Positions 43,145-53,003 of a DNA stretch of 64,000 bases are shown piece by piece (positions within the stretch are counted from its first letter, which is position 1; each line of letters opens with the position of its first letter). The stretch comes from Chitinophaga sp. CF118 (lineage in GTDB: Bacteria > Bacteroidota > Bacteroidia > Chitinophagales > Chitinophagaceae): NCBI RefSeq assembly GCF_900112615.1, contig NZ_FOMK01000005.1, forward strand, positions 1 to 64,000, given 5' to 3'. The notes below the pieces were generated by a model that ran no database searches, was not told the origin of the DNA, and saw only the letters and a list, made by a program, of their open reading frames with translations. The position numbers were made by a program, and so were the translations under genes.

Positions 43145-43360
43145 TTTACTGTGTTTTACGCCCCTTAAAGCTATGAAACCCTTTGCAAATATAAATCAAT
43201 CTACCCGTTAGGTAGACTATACATTAGTGTTATATAGAAGCTGGCTTATTAATGTGTTGATTATTATATGATTAGGGTATTGCGTATAACTACAGGTTAT
43301 TGCTCATAACCAGAAGTGATGGCCGGTGTTATTTAAAAGGGCACAACATTAAACCACGGT

Positions 43361-43402
43361 TTAAACAACAAAAGCGCCCTTTGAGGCGCTTTTGTTGTTT
43401 AA
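43361..43402 (-). terminator. Terminator after the TonB-dependent receptor
   Basis: Perfect 18-bp stem (43361-43378 with 43385-43402) and a 6-nt loop, 36 bp after the receptor stop at 43438. Confidence 0.85.
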
Positions 43403-43437
43403 GAGATACTCTCTTTCTTTTTATTAGTTGGTTATGG

Positions 43438-45879
43438 TTAGAATTTAAATGCAACACTACCGGCAAAGCTTCTTAATGACTGTGGAATCATGGAAGACCA
43501 TCCTACCCAATATTTCTTATTGGTCAGGTTATCCAGTTTAGCACCGATTCTGAATTTAGGCGTATCGTAAGAGATACTTGCATTGAGAACAGTGAATGCA
43601 GGCAGAATAAATACACCTGCAAAATCGCTGTTCGCTATCTTATTATCACTGGCGTAGTTACCACCTGCACCGAATGTAAGCCCCTTCAATGCACCCTGTG
43701 ACAAACGATAGCTTAACCAAAGGTTAGCTGCTATTGGAGAGTTAGCTGTGGATGGACGACGTCCCTGGTCTGTATTAGATTTCTCTAATTTAGAATCATT
43801 GTAAGCAAACCCGGCTACTACACTAAACCCCTGAAAAGGATTGGCAATCACCTGTGCTTCAAAACCACTACTTACCTGTGTTCCATCCTGAAGCTGGTTA
43901 TTGGCAGTGATAGGGTTTGGATTTGCTCCGGTGTAAGCACGAACGATGTCTTTTACTTTAATGTTATAATAACTCAGGGTACTACTCAGCCTTCCTTCAA
44001 AGAGATCCATTTTAACACCACCTTCCATCTGATTAGCCTGTTCTGGTTTTAATCTTTCATTGTCATAATTGTAACCATCTTTGTTTGTAAAACCGTTCTG
44101 GTAGTTACCAAACAGGGACAGTTTATCTTTCAGCAACTGGTATACGATACCAAACTTTGGAGAAAATGCAGTCTGCGTATAACCACCGGAATACTTCCCG
44201 GTTGTAGGGCTGTAATTCCCCTTGTTGTCAAAATTATCGATACGCAGGGCTGCCTGTACCAGCAGGTTATCTGTGATGTTCAGCACATCTGAAATATAGG
44301 CGCTGTAAGTATATCTTTTGTATTCGTAAGGATAGCTGGAATAGGCTCCTGATGCATATACAGCATCTAAATTTCTGCGGTTAAAAGCTTCGTAATTTGG
44401 GATAGTACCGTAAGAAGGGATCATATCAAAACCAGCATCATTAAAGTTCTGATCGGAGTTCAGGTAAAACAGATCCAGTCCGCCTACAAAGCGGTTTCTC
44501 ATGTTACCTAATTTAAAATCTCCGATGAAATTCTGCTGCACTTCCAGTATGCTTATCGTACCGTTATTGGTTGACTGATCCCGGCGTGCCAGAGAATCAC
44601 CAGCCATCAGATAAAAGTAGACACCTGCTCCGTCAGAAAAACTATTTGTATTAGACATTACGGTCTGGGAGGTCCACTGGTCAGAAATTTTATAATTCAT
44701 CGAAGCGAAGAAGTTCATGTTTCTGGATACCTGTGTAAGATCTTTATTGAAGTAAGAGCGGGTATAATCAAGCTTTAGTTCATCTGCTCTGTCAGTACCC
44801 AATATATCCTTTATATTTCCTGAAAAAGGCAAGAAGAAAAATGGTGATCCGGCTCCTTTAATGAAATAAAACTCAGCATCAAACTGGAATGATAACCTCT
44901 CAGTTGCTTTATAAGAAATGCTTGGAGAAAAGGCCAGTGCTTTACTAAAACCATTATCAGTGAAGCTACCCTGGTCAGTATAAGCAGTGTTCAAACGGAA
45001 TAACAACGTCTTTGCAGAATCCAGCGGGGTATTGATATCCGCAGAGAAACGGTTGTAAGAATAACTACCTCCTGTATAAGAAATTTCACCACCAAGATGA
45101 TCATAAGGTTTTTTAGTAATCCTGTTAATCAATCCACCATAAGAAGTTAAGGTGCTTCCAAAGAGTGTAGCAGAAGGTCCTTTAATCACTTCTATACTTT
45201 CTATATTAGATGCATCTGTTGTGGAAGTTACATTACCAGCCACACCATTGCGGAGCTGACTCTGTACTGTAAAACCACGGGAACTGAAGTAAGAACCACC
45301 ATCACCGCTACGGCCGGTTGCATCCCATAGTTTGGTAATACCAGGCGCGTTTCTCATGGCATCATCCACAGAGTAAATCATCTGCTGTGCTATCAGGTCT
45401 TTAGTGATGGTAGAATATACCTGTGGGTTTTCCATGTTCTGTAAAGGCAATTTAGATACATACTGGCTGGATCTTTTTACCAGTTTGTTCTGGTTTCCTG
45501 TTACCACAATCTCATTCAGCTGTTTACTGGAAACATCCAGCTGGAAGCTTACATTAACCGTTTTAGCACTTTCTACTAAAATATCTTTTACCACGTCGTT
45601 ATAACCTGTTAAGGATACTACTATCTGATAACTGCCCGGCTGGATATTGCGGAAAGTAAAGGAACCTGAACCATCTGTAGAAGTGACATGTGAGGTGCCC
45701 TGTAAGATAACAGCCACATCTGCGGCGGGTTTGCCATCAGAGGTAACTACTTTACCCTTGATAATACCATTGTTATCTTCGTCTATGTCTCTTGCTATAG
45801 TTGTAGTGCAAAAAGAAATTAATAAACTGAATATTAGAATTACTGATTGCATAAATTGACGTAGATCTTTCCTTATCAT
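43438..45879 (-). CDS. TonB-dependent receptor with carboxypeptidase-regulatory-like N-terminal domain
   Basis: 813 residues from ATG 45879 (an ATG at 45903 adds eight). A signal peptide (about 1-30) is followed by a CarboxypepD_reg-like domain (about 38-120, GIIKGKVVTSDGKPAADVAV), the plug with a TonB-box-like QLNEIVVTG and IESIEVIKGPSATLFG, then a 22-strand barrel ending in aromatic FKF. The plug and barrel resemble FhuA/FoxA-type siderophore receptors, suggesting uptake of an iron complex, but the ligand is not certain. No SusD partner is next to it, which argues against glycan uptake. Terminators lie on both sides. Confidence 0.9.
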   Translation of the reverse strand: MIRKDLRQFMQSVILIFSLLISFCTTTIARDIDEDNNGIIKGKVVTSDGKPAADVAVILQGTSHVTSTDGSGSFTFRNIQPGSYQIVVSLTGYNDVVKDILVESAKTVNVSFQLDVSSKQLNEIVVTGNQNKLVKRSSQYVSKLPLQNMENPQVYSTITKDLIAQQMIYSVDDAMRNAPGITKLWDATGRSGDGGSYFSSRGFTVQSQLRNGVAGNVTSTTDASNIESIEVIKGPSATLFGSTLTSYGGLINRITKKPYDHLGGEISYTGGSYSYNRFSADINTPLDSAKTLLFRLNTAYTDQGSFTDNGFSKALAFSPSISYKATERLSFQFDAEFYFIKGAGSPFFFLPFSGNIKDILGTDRADELKLDYTRSYFNKDLTQVSRNMNFFASMNYKISDQWTSQTVMSNTNSFSDGAGVYFYLMAGDSLARRDQSTNNGTISILEVQQNFIGDFKLGNMRNRFVGGLDLFYLNSDQNFNDAGFDMIPSYGTIPNYEAFNRRNLDAVYASGAYSSYPYEYKRYTYSAYISDVLNITDNLLVQAALRIDNFDNKGNYSPTTGKYSGGYTQTAFSPKFGIVYQLLKDKLSLFGNYQNGFTNKDGYNYDNERLKPEQANQMEGGVKMDLFEGRLSSTLSYYNIKVKDIVRAYTGANPNPITANNQLQDGTQVSSGFEAQVIANPFQGFSVVAGFAYNDSKLEKSNTDQGRRPSTANSPIAANLWLSYRLSQGALKGLTFGAGGNYASDNKIANSDFAGVFILPAFTVLNASISYDTPKFRIGAKLDNLTNKKYWVGWSSMIPQSLRSFAGSVAFKF

Positions 45880-46000
45880 GAGCTCTGTTTTTGCGTGCCG
45901 CAAAATTGAGACTAAGTAATAAAGAGTTGGGATCGTATCAGGAAATCTTTTTACGCAATAAGGAAATATTGTGTGAACAAGTGTGCTATAACAAGCACTC

Positions 46001-46099
46001 TAAACAGGTAGTAAACGGGACCTAAACAGGAGGTAAACAGGTGTTTGTTCGCTAAATACCTGTTTACCTCCTGTTTAGGTCCCGTTTACTACCTGTTTA
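46001..46099. terminator. 42-bp perfect hairpin downstream of the amidase gene
   Basis: 46001-46042 is the exact inverted complement of 46058-46099; loop 15 nt. Each arm holds near-repeats of TAAACAGG every 10-12 bp. It lies after the amidase stop (46176, minus) and before the receptor start. Confidence 0.85.
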
Positions 46100-46175
46100 T
46101 TATGTATCTACAACAAAAAGCTTCCGGGACATAAGTACCTTATGTCCTAATGGCTTCATCCAAAAGAATCGGGGG

Positions 46176-47912
46176 TTATTTACCTGCCTGTTGTAAGAAA
46201 TCTTTCAATCCAAGAATGATTTTATCTACCATCTGCTGCCGGAAGTTTTCGTCAAGCACATGCATTTCATCTTCAGGATTACTCAGAAACAGAGTTTCTA
46301 TCAGCGCATTTGGAAATTCCGTAGCCTGATTCAGTATAAAGTTGAAGTTGGCATTGTTTCCGAAATCAGCAAGACCGGTTTCCATCATGCGTTGATGAAT
46401 AAAGTGATTGAGTGGCTGGCAGAAAGGGTATTTATAATAATTAGCAGTGCCTTTTACATCTACAGGGTTTACGGATGAGTTCAGGTGAATGCTTAGCAAT
46501 AAGTCTGGATTTTCCTGCCGGTAATAGTCCAGTCTATCTTCATTTGCTACAAATTTATCCGCGGTGCGTGTAGTCAGCACATGTACCCCTTCTTTTTCAA
46601 GTGCTTCTTTGAGCAGGAGTGTAATGGAGAGGGTTAATTGTTTTTCATATAAGCCCATTGCCCCAAGAGCCCCTACATTAGTACCGCCATGACCGGCATC
46701 CAGTCCTATGGTAAGATCTTTCAGTTGCAGGCTGGCAGGAGGGCGTTTGATCCTGATGGTGAGCCGGGTGCTATCATAATAGAGTTGATAACCCCAGGGT
46801 TGACCGTGAGAGAGAGAAATGATCATGCGGAAAATATCTGGCTGCAGCTGTTGCCAGTTTACCCCACTAATCTCCGGTGTACTTTGCATTTCCGGGATAA
46901 AGGCAGACGGATCTGAATAAGCCCCATGAATATCGACAACTATTTTACCAGGATTTATTTGTTGAGTAGTGAGATAAGGCAGCTTTTCGGACAAGCCAAC
47001 AGATACATAATCGTACTGCTGATCGCTCCATACTTTAGCTTCATTCACAATGCTTAGCGGGATGGCATCCGCCAGTGTTGCAGTATCTACAAATGCTTCG
47101 GGAATGTAAGCGTAATTCCCCCTGCTCAGTTTTACTTTATAATAATCGTCTTGTCTGCCGGTAATGTGCAGCAATATATCTTTATCCAGGTAACCTGCTT
47201 TTTCCGGTCCCAGGCGATCTCCTTCCGGAGAAACGGTGAGATAGGTCAGGTTATCAATGGTCCGCCCCGTCAGCATTTGATTCAGCAGGGAAGTATAACG
47301 ATTGGCCGATTGAAATACAGTAGTGTTGCCGGTATTATCTTTCAGGAAGATGTTCAGCTTTTCATTCAGTAAGGAGTCTGTCGGCTTCATCACATAAATG
47401 CCTTCATAGAAACCCGCTACTCCACCGCTTTGGGAAACTGGTAATTCCTTTAGGGGAGTATTGTTGATCCAGGTAGCCTGACAGCCGGGGAATCCTTTCA
47501 TTTTAATACGCAGTGTATCGCCGGCAATCATTTGCAGGTCGCCTTTAGGAGTAATGGTTGCGTATTCTATTCTGAAAGTATTGGTCGCTTGTACAGGTGG
47601 AGGGGGATTGAAATAATAATTGATGGTGCGGCTGATTTTTTTTCCGGCTGGGTCTGTCACAGTCAGCGTCAATGCGGTGTTTCCAGGTTGAAGATCGCGC
47701 TTCAATGCAAATACCCCTGTGGGATATACGTAGATGTTATCGTTATTCAATAACACTTTGCAGCGCGGACAGGTACGCCCTACCAGGTATTGCCTGGCGC
47801 TGCTGGTATTGATTTCCGTTTTTACCGGTTGGTGCATTTTTAATAATGCCTGTGCATGCAGCTGTGTTCCGGCAGAGATGCTTAGTAACAGTAGTAGTAA
47901 TGATCGCCTCAT
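46176..47912 (-). CDS. N-acetylmuramoyl-L-alanine amidase (Amidase_3) with large N-terminal region
   Basis: 578 residues. A signal peptide (1-20) is followed by about 370 residues of beta-rich domains, including a CPRCK-containing segment near 49-53 and SH3/AMIN-like stretches. The catalytic Amidase_3 domain occupies about 395-575: Zn ligands His in GLDAGHGGTNVG, Glu in GLYEKQLTLSI and His in LLSIHLNSS, and the catalytic Glu in ALIETLFLSNPED. It should cleave the bond between muramic acid and the peptide in peptidoglycan in the periplasm. It is about twice as long as a single-domain amidase. Divergent or neighbouring genes are unrelated. Confidence 0.9.
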   Translation of the reverse strand: MRRSLLLLLLSISAGTQLHAQALLKMHQPVKTEINTSSARQYLVGRTCPRCKVLLNNDNIYVYPTGVFALKRDLQPGNTALTLTVTDPAGKKISRTINYYFNPPPPVQATNTFRIEYATITPKGDLQMIAGDTLRIKMKGFPGCQATWINNTPLKELPVSQSGGVAGFYEGIYVMKPTDSLLNEKLNIFLKDNTGNTTVFQSANRYTSLLNQMLTGRTIDNLTYLTVSPEGDRLGPEKAGYLDKDILLHITGRQDDYYKVKLSRGNYAYIPEAFVDTATLADAIPLSIVNEAKVWSDQQYDYVSVGLSEKLPYLTTQQINPGKIVVDIHGAYSDPSAFIPEMQSTPEISGVNWQQLQPDIFRMIISLSHGQPWGYQLYYDSTRLTIRIKRPPASLQLKDLTIGLDAGHGGTNVGALGAMGLYEKQLTLSITLLLKEALEKEGVHVLTTRTADKFVANEDRLDYYRQENPDLLLSIHLNSSVNPVDVKGTANYYKYPFCQPLNHFIHQRMMETGLADFGNNANFNFILNQATEFPNALIETLFLSNPEDEMHVLDENFRQQMVDKIILGLKDFLQQAGK

Positions 47913-47939
47913 AATCCTTGTCCTAAGGCAAATAAACGA

Positions 47940-47975
47940 AAAAATGCCATCCGTTGTTATAGGGATGGCATTTTT
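47940..47975 (-). terminator. Terminator after the acyl-CoA dehydrogenase gene
   Basis: Perfect 13-bp stem, 47940-47952 with 47963-47975, starting AAAAA and ending TTTTT. It lies between the amidase start and the stop at 47995. Confidence 0.82.
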
Positions 47976-47994
47976 AACAGGATAGAAAATTATT

Positions 47995-49788
47995 TTACCA
48001 GATATATTTATTCTCAGCGATCAATTTATCAGCAATACGTCTGCGGGCATCTTTAGTATTAAAAGGAGCTGTTTTTGTAAAGCGTTTGATCCCCAGAAGC
48101 ATCATGCGTTGTTCATCACCTTCTGCAAATGAGTTGATGGCATCTTTACCATATTTGTTGATCCGGTCTGCCGCATCGGCAAGATAAACACGTACTATGT
48201 CTGCCTGCAATGCATTGGCGCTTTCACCTTCAAGTGCTGTTCTTTTCAGCAGGCGAAGTAAGGAGCTTTCGGCCACAAATGTTTCAATAGCCATGTCGGC
48301 AATGTTCATCAGCAATTCCTGTTCGGTATCCAGTTTGGTCATCAGCTTTTGTACGGCAGCACCAGCTACCAGCAGGATGGCTTTCTTCAGGTTATTCACC
48401 AGTTTCTTCTCTTCGCTGAAAAGAGATTCATCGTCACTACCAAAATCCGGAATGCTCATGAGTTCCTTCATTACATTCATGGCAGGCGCCATGAGGTCCA
48501 GTTTACCTTTCATGGCACGTTTCAGGGTCATGTCCAGTATAAGGAGTCGGTTAATCTCATTGGTGCCTTCAAAGATGCGGTTGATGCGGCTGTCGCGATA
48601 TGCTTTGGAAATAACATATTCATCACTGAAGCCATTACCACCGTGGATCTGTACACCTTCGTCCACCACATAATCCAGCACTTCAGAACCGTTTACTTTC
48701 AGAATGGCACATTCAACTGCGTACTCTTCTGCAGCACCGAGAACCGCTTCGCTAAATGGTTTACCGGCAGCTACCAGTTCTTTTTCTTTTTCATCTATTA
48801 ACTGAGCAGTACGATAAAGAGAGGATTCGCATGTCCAGGTACGGATGGCAATTTCTGCCAGTTTATGTTTGATAGCCCCAAAGTTGGCGATGGGTTGTTT
48901 AAACTGTTCACGGGTAGTGGCATACTGGATTGCAATGTTGGCTACTTTTTTAGAAGCTCCCAATGCAGCCGCACATAATTTCAACCGGCCGATGTTCAGG
49001 ATGTTAAAGGCTATCAGATGGCCTTTACCTATTTCGCCCAGTACATTTTCTGCGGGTACCTGTGCATCCTGGAAGTAGATCTGCCTGGTAGAAGATCCTT
49101 TGATCCCCATTTTGTGCTCTTCCTGGCCGAGTGTAAACCCGGGAGTACCCTTGTCTACTATAAAGGCAGTGAATTTATCACCATCAATTTTAGCAAAAAC
49201 AGTGAATACATCAGCAAAGCCGGAATTGGTGATCCAGCATTTTTGTCCGTTGAGCAGGTAGTATTTACCATCGGCAGAAAGTTTGGCGGTAGTTTTAGCA
49301 CTCAGCGCATCTGATCCTGAGTTGGGCTCGGTGAGGGCGTAAGCGCCTTTCATTTCTCCGCTGCCCAGGGCCGGGATATATTTTTGCTTTTGAGCTTCTG
49401 TACCGAAATACAATATGGGAAGAGAACCAATACCGGTATGTGCAGCCATGGCTACAGAAAAGGAGTGCCCCGCTCCAAGAGATTCGTTAATCAGGGTTGC
49501 TGTAACGAAGTCTTTGCCAAGCCCACCGTATTCTTCCGGAAATGCAGCCCCCAGGAGGCCCTGTTCACCGGCTTTTTCCAGCAGGGAGGGCATTAAACCT
49601 TCTTCCAGCTTATCTATCCGTTCAAGTATAGGCGTCACTTCCTTGTTAATGAACTGTTCTGCCATCTCCTTGATCATCAGTTGCTCTTCTGTAAAATCTT
49701 CAGGGGTAAATACCTCATTTGCAGCGCTTTCTTTAACAAGAAATTCGGCGCCTTTCAAAGCGGGTTTATTATCAACGGTTGCGTCCAT
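47995..49788 (-). CDS. Acyl-CoA dehydrogenase (long-chain type)
   Basis: 597 residues: the usual about 380-residue core plus a C-terminal extension of about 170, as in very-long-chain and ACAD9-like enzymes. Motifs: GLLGAAFPEEYGGLGKDF, YALTEPNSGSDA (FAD signature), CWITNSGFADVFTVFAKID, GIKGSSTRQIYFQDAQVP, and the second signature QIHGGNGFSDEYVISKAYRD with RIFEGTNEINR, which holds the catalytic Glu. It oxidises acyl-CoA to trans-2-enoyl-CoA with FAD. The other beta-oxidation genes are not in the window. It is divergent from the hydrolase at 49860. Confidence 0.94.
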   Translation of the reverse strand: MDATVDNKPALKGAEFLVKESAANEVFTPEDFTEEQLMIKEMAEQFINKEVTPILERIDKLEEGLMPSLLEKAGEQGLLGAAFPEEYGGLGKDFVTATLINESLGAGHSFSVAMAAHTGIGSLPILYFGTEAQKQKYIPALGSGEMKGAYALTEPNSGSDALSAKTTAKLSADGKYYLLNGQKCWITNSGFADVFTVFAKIDGDKFTAFIVDKGTPGFTLGQEEHKMGIKGSSTRQIYFQDAQVPAENVLGEIGKGHLIAFNILNIGRLKLCAAALGASKKVANIAIQYATTREQFKQPIANFGAIKHKLAEIAIRTWTCESSLYRTAQLIDEKEKELVAAGKPFSEAVLGAAEEYAVECAILKVNGSEVLDYVVDEGVQIHGGNGFSDEYVISKAYRDSRINRIFEGTNEINRLLILDMTLKRAMKGKLDLMAPAMNVMKELMSIPDFGSDDESLFSEEKKLVNNLKKAILLVAGAAVQKLMTKLDTEQELLMNIADMAIETFVAESSLLRLLKRTALEGESANALQADIVRVYLADAADRINKYGKDAINSFAEGDEQRMMLLGIKRFTKTAPFNTKDARRRIADKLIAENKYIW

Positions 49789-49846
49789 CGTGAAATTTTT
49801 AGTCTTATTGTAATTTACTTAGTTTAGGCCAAATGGCAAAAGTTGA

Positions 49847-49854
49847 TACTTTTG
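49847..49854 (+). promoter_or_regulatory. -7 box abutting the hydrolase start
   Basis: TACTTTTG ends 5 nt before ATG 49860. At the -33 place there is TTTA rather than TTTG. The box lies inside the longer frame starting at 49833. Confidence 0.55.
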
Positions 49855-49859
49855 CAGAG

Positions 49860-50663
49860 ATGTCTTCATTCTTTCTGACATATCAGAATAGTCTTTTTCA
49901 CGGCACCTGCGAAGGTGAGGGAGAAGAATTGCTCATTTGTCTGCATGGCTTCGGGGAACAGGTAACCGGTTTTGGGCGGCTTTCGCGTACGCTGGGGAGT
50001 ATCTTTACACTGGTGGCACTAGACATGCCCCTGCATGGACAAACGTCCTGGAATGAGCCACGGCCATTTACAAAGGAAGATATGCAGGCCATTATCCGGC
50101 TGGTGCTGGAAAGGCAACAAAAGAAATCCTTTTCACTGATGGGGTATAGCATGGGCGGACGGGTAGCATTATGCGTGCTGGAAGATATGGCCCCGCAGAT
50201 TTTAAATCTTTACCTGTTGGCACCGGACGGACTTAAAAATAATCCCTGGCATATGTTTGTAACGCAAACCGCTATCGGGAACAGGTTATTTAAGCATGTC
50301 ACATATCATCCGCAATTATTTTTCGGATTACTGAATACATGGCACCGTTTAAAATTTCTCAATGAAAGCATATATAAATTTGCGCTGAACAGCATGAATA
50401 AGCTGGAGAAAAGAGAATTGGTTTATACTGTATGGACCTGCATGCGTAAAATGATGCCGGATAAAAAGCTTTGCAGGCAATTGCTGGCGAAACATAAAAT
50501 TTCTACGCTGCTGATATTTGGTAAATATGATCGTGTAATACCTCCTGTACTGGGAATACGTTTTATGGACAATACATTTCCCTGCAAAATGCTGGTGCTG
50601 GAAAAAGGACACCAGTTATTATCTGATGAATTGGGGGAAGCAATACTTGATAATTACGAATGA
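49860..50663 (+). CDS. Alpha/beta hydrolase
   Basis: 267 residues if translation starts at ATG 49860, as a -7 box ends at 49854; an ATG at 49833 would add nine residues. Alpha/beta-hydrolase fold: LLICLHGFGEQVTGFGRLS (oxyanion region), nucleophile Ser in LMGYSMGGRVAL, then IFGKYDRVIPP with the acid and LEKGHQLLSDE with the catalytic His. The substrate is unknown; an esterase, lipase or C-C hydrolase is possible. It is 28 bp before the GT2 gene. Confidence 0.85.
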   Translation: MSSFFLTYQNSLFHGTCEGEGEELLICLHGFGEQVTGFGRLSRTLGSIFTLVALDMPLHGQTSWNEPRPFTKEDMQAIIRLVLERQQKKSFSLMGYSMGGRVALCVLEDMAPQILNLYLLAPDGLKNNPWHMFVTQTAIGNRLFKHVTYHPQLFFGLLNTWHRLKFLNESIYKFALNSMNKLEKRELVYTVWTCMRKMMPDKKLCRQLLAKHKISTLLIFGKYDRVIPPVLGIRFMDNTFPCKMLVLEKGHQLLSDELGEAILDNYE

Positions 50664-50691
50664 TGTTGATTCGTGATTGTAAAAATTAACT

Positions 50692-51834
50692 ATGTACTTT
50701 ATTTTAATAATACTTTTTATTCCCGGGGTTGTTTATGGATTACTGATGCTGCGCTATGGTTCCGGATGGAAAAACCTGTTACCATTTACACCTGTGATAC
50801 CGGTAAGTGGTAATACAAAAGTAACAGTGATAATTCCTGCAAGAGATGAAGAAGATAACCTGCCGGTATTGCTACAGGCATTGAAGGATCAGACTTATCC
50901 GGCGCATCTGTTTGAGGTAATTGTGATAGATGATTTTTCTGCCGATAATACAGCCACTGTTGTTACTGACTTTCCAGCATCTAATATAAAATTGCTGCAA
51001 CTGAGCCGTTACCTGAGTGCAGAACAGCGGCTAAATTCCTATAAGAAAAAGGCGATTGAATTGGCGGTGGAACAGGCAACGGGAGATCTCATTATGACTA
51101 CGGATGCTGACTGTGTAATGGGTCCTTTATGGATCAGTACAATGGTACAGTATTATGAAGCATACAGACCTAAATTTATTGCAGCCCCGGTAAGTTTCTA
51201 CAAAGAAAATAACTTCTTTAAGAAATTACAATCGCTGGATTTTATGACGATGCAGGGCATTACTGGTGCGCTGGCAGCATTGAAATCCGGTACTATGTGT
51301 AATGGTGCTAACCTGGCTTATGAGCGGGAAGTATTTTATGAAGCAGGAGGATTTAAGGGGATAGATGATATAGCATCGGGAGATGATATGCTGCTGATGT
51401 TTAAGATTTATAAATTATATCCTCACGGAGTATTATACCTCAAAAATGAAGATGTGATTGTGCGTACACTGCCAGTAGATACCTTTAACGGATTCATGCA
51501 TCAGCGTATCCGCTGGTCGTCTAAAGCAGATAAGTATGATGATAAACGGCTTACCTGGGTGCTCGCATTGGTTTATTTCTGGAATGTAGCATTGTTGTTT
51601 ATGACAATTGTGGCATTGGTATTACCTGCATATCGTCCGTGGTTGCTGATCTTCCTGTTGTATAAAGTAACCGTAGAATATTATTTTCTGATACCGGTGG
51701 CCCGGTTTTTCCATAAAACAAATCTGTTATTCTGGTTTATTCCCGGGCAGTTATTTCATATTCCTTACATTGTAGTAGCTGGGTGGCTTGGAAAGTTTGG
51801 TTCTTACCAGTGGAAAGGAAGAAAAGTAAAATAA
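50692..51834 (+). CDS. Glycosyltransferase family 2, membrane-bound
   Basis: 380 residues. An N-terminal anchor helix (1-20) is followed by the GT-A domain: VTVIIPARDEEDNLPVLLQA, IDDFSADNT, the metal-binding TTDADC, and the acceptor-site motif Q-R-I-R-W (HQRIRWSSK) typical of processive transferases. Two or three C-terminal membrane helices follow (about 285-345). It probably builds a membrane-linked glycan; donor and acceptor are unknown. It ends 3 bp before the permease gene, so the two are co-transcribed. Confidence 0.88.
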   Translation: MYFILIILFIPGVVYGLLMLRYGSGWKNLLPFTPVIPVSGNTKVTVIIPARDEEDNLPVLLQALKDQTYPAHLFEVIVIDDFSADNTATVVTDFPASNIKLLQLSRYLSAEQRLNSYKKKAIELAVEQATGDLIMTTDADCVMGPLWISTMVQYYEAYRPKFIAAPVSFYKENNFFKKLQSLDFMTMQGITGALAALKSGTMCNGANLAYEREVFYEAGGFKGIDDIASGDDMLLMFKIYKLYPHGVLYLKNEDVIVRTLPVDTFNGFMHQRIRWSSKADKYDDKRLTWVLALVYFWNVALLFMTIVALVLPAYRPWLLIFLLYKVTVEYYFLIPVARFFHKTNLLFWFIPGQLFHIPYIVVAGWLGKFGSYQWKGRKVK

Positions 51835-51837
51835 CAC

Positions 51838-52947
51838 ATGATCAGATCTTCTTTTAGTCGCCAGGCATGGAAAAGGCTGCGGCGTAATAAAGGTGCAGCA
51901 GGCGGAATGCTGTTAATAGGGGTGGCTGTGATAGTAAGCATTATTGCTTACCTGGTATCGCCGGATGGCACACCATATGCGAACAGGATGATGCTGGAAA
52001 TAGGCGGGCAGCGCCCGGGTTTCAGCATAGATCTGCTTGCATTGCCCAAAGAGCGGCCTGTGGTAAAAGTAAGTCTGTGGCAGCGGTTGCTGAACGGGCA
52101 GGAAGATGATGTTACTTATATCCCCCTTCGCAGCTGGCATATTTCCGGAAATAACATCGTAATAGAACGGTACATCGATGAGGAAAATACGCTGGAGGAA
52201 CAATATAGCCTGAACCGGATAATAAAGGGAGCCAGGGGAAATGCGCGTGAACTGATTGCAAAACATATAATTCATCATACCTGCTGGCTGGGCACAGATA
52301 AATTTGGCCGTGATATTCTCAGCCGGTTGCTGATAGGTACCCGGGTAAGCCTGAGTGTAGGTTGTATTGCTGTTATTATATCGTTAAGTATTGGGGTAGT
52401 GCTGGGAGCTGTAGCCGGTTATTTCCGTGGCCGTACGGATGATATGGTAATGTGGCTGGTAAATGTGATATGGTCTGTGCCTACCTTATTGCTGGTATTT
52501 GCCATCACATTAGCCCTGGGCAAAGGTTTCTGGCAGGTATTTATAGCAGTGGGACTTACTATGTGGGTGAATGTAGCCCGTATTATCAGGGGGCAGGTAA
52601 TGAGCCTGAGGGAGTTACCGTTCATAGAAGCCACGAGGGCACTGGGTTTTGGTCACATCCGTACTATTGTAAAGCATATCTTACCCAATATTATGGGACC
52701 GGTAATGGTAGTCGCGGCAGGTAATTTTGCCACAGCCATTGTGGTGGAAGCTGGTCTCAGCTTCCTGGGAGTAGGCGTACAGCCCCCACAGCCTTCCTGG
52801 GGGCTGATGATCAAGGAGAACTATAATTTCATCATCACCCATAATCCATTATTGGCCCTTGCCCCTGGTGTGGCTATTATGTTAATGGTGCTGGCCTTTA
52901 ACCTGTTAGGCAATGGATTGAGAGATGCAATGGATGTGCGGCAGTAA
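51838..52947 (+). CDS. Oligopeptide-type ABC transporter permease (OppC/DppC-like)
   Basis: 369 residues. An OppC_N segment (FSRQAWKRLRRNKGAAGGML) and first helix are followed by an extra-long periplasmic stretch (about 42-150) and then the BPD_transp_1 core from about 160: GTDKFGRDILSRLL, the EAA loop (MSLRELPFIEATRALGFGHI), and GLSFLGVGVQPPQPSWG at the end. Usual OppC is about 300 residues, so the loop insertion is notable. It should pair with OppB, OppD/F and a binding protein to import peptides or nickel; none are adjacent. Such orphan permeases are common in Bacteroidota. Confidence 0.88.
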   Translation: MIRSSFSRQAWKRLRRNKGAAGGMLLIGVAVIVSIIAYLVSPDGTPYANRMMLEIGGQRPGFSIDLLALPKERPVVKVSLWQRLLNGQEDDVTYIPLRSWHISGNNIVIERYIDEENTLEEQYSLNRIIKGARGNARELIAKHIIHHTCWLGTDKFGRDILSRLLIGTRVSLSVGCIAVIISLSIGVVLGAVAGYFRGRTDDMVMWLVNVIWSVPTLLLVFAITLALGKGFWQVFIAVGLTMWVNVARIIRGQVMSLRELPFIEATRALGFGHIRTIVKHILPNIMGPVMVVAAGNFATAIVVEAGLSFLGVGVQPPQPSWGLMIKENYNFIITHNPLLALAPGVAIMLMVLAFNLLGNGLRDAMDVRQ

Positions 52948-53003
52948 ATGCTTGCTTCGCATTAAAAAAACTCTTAATTTTACTTGATCCTATATTTACA
53001 ATT

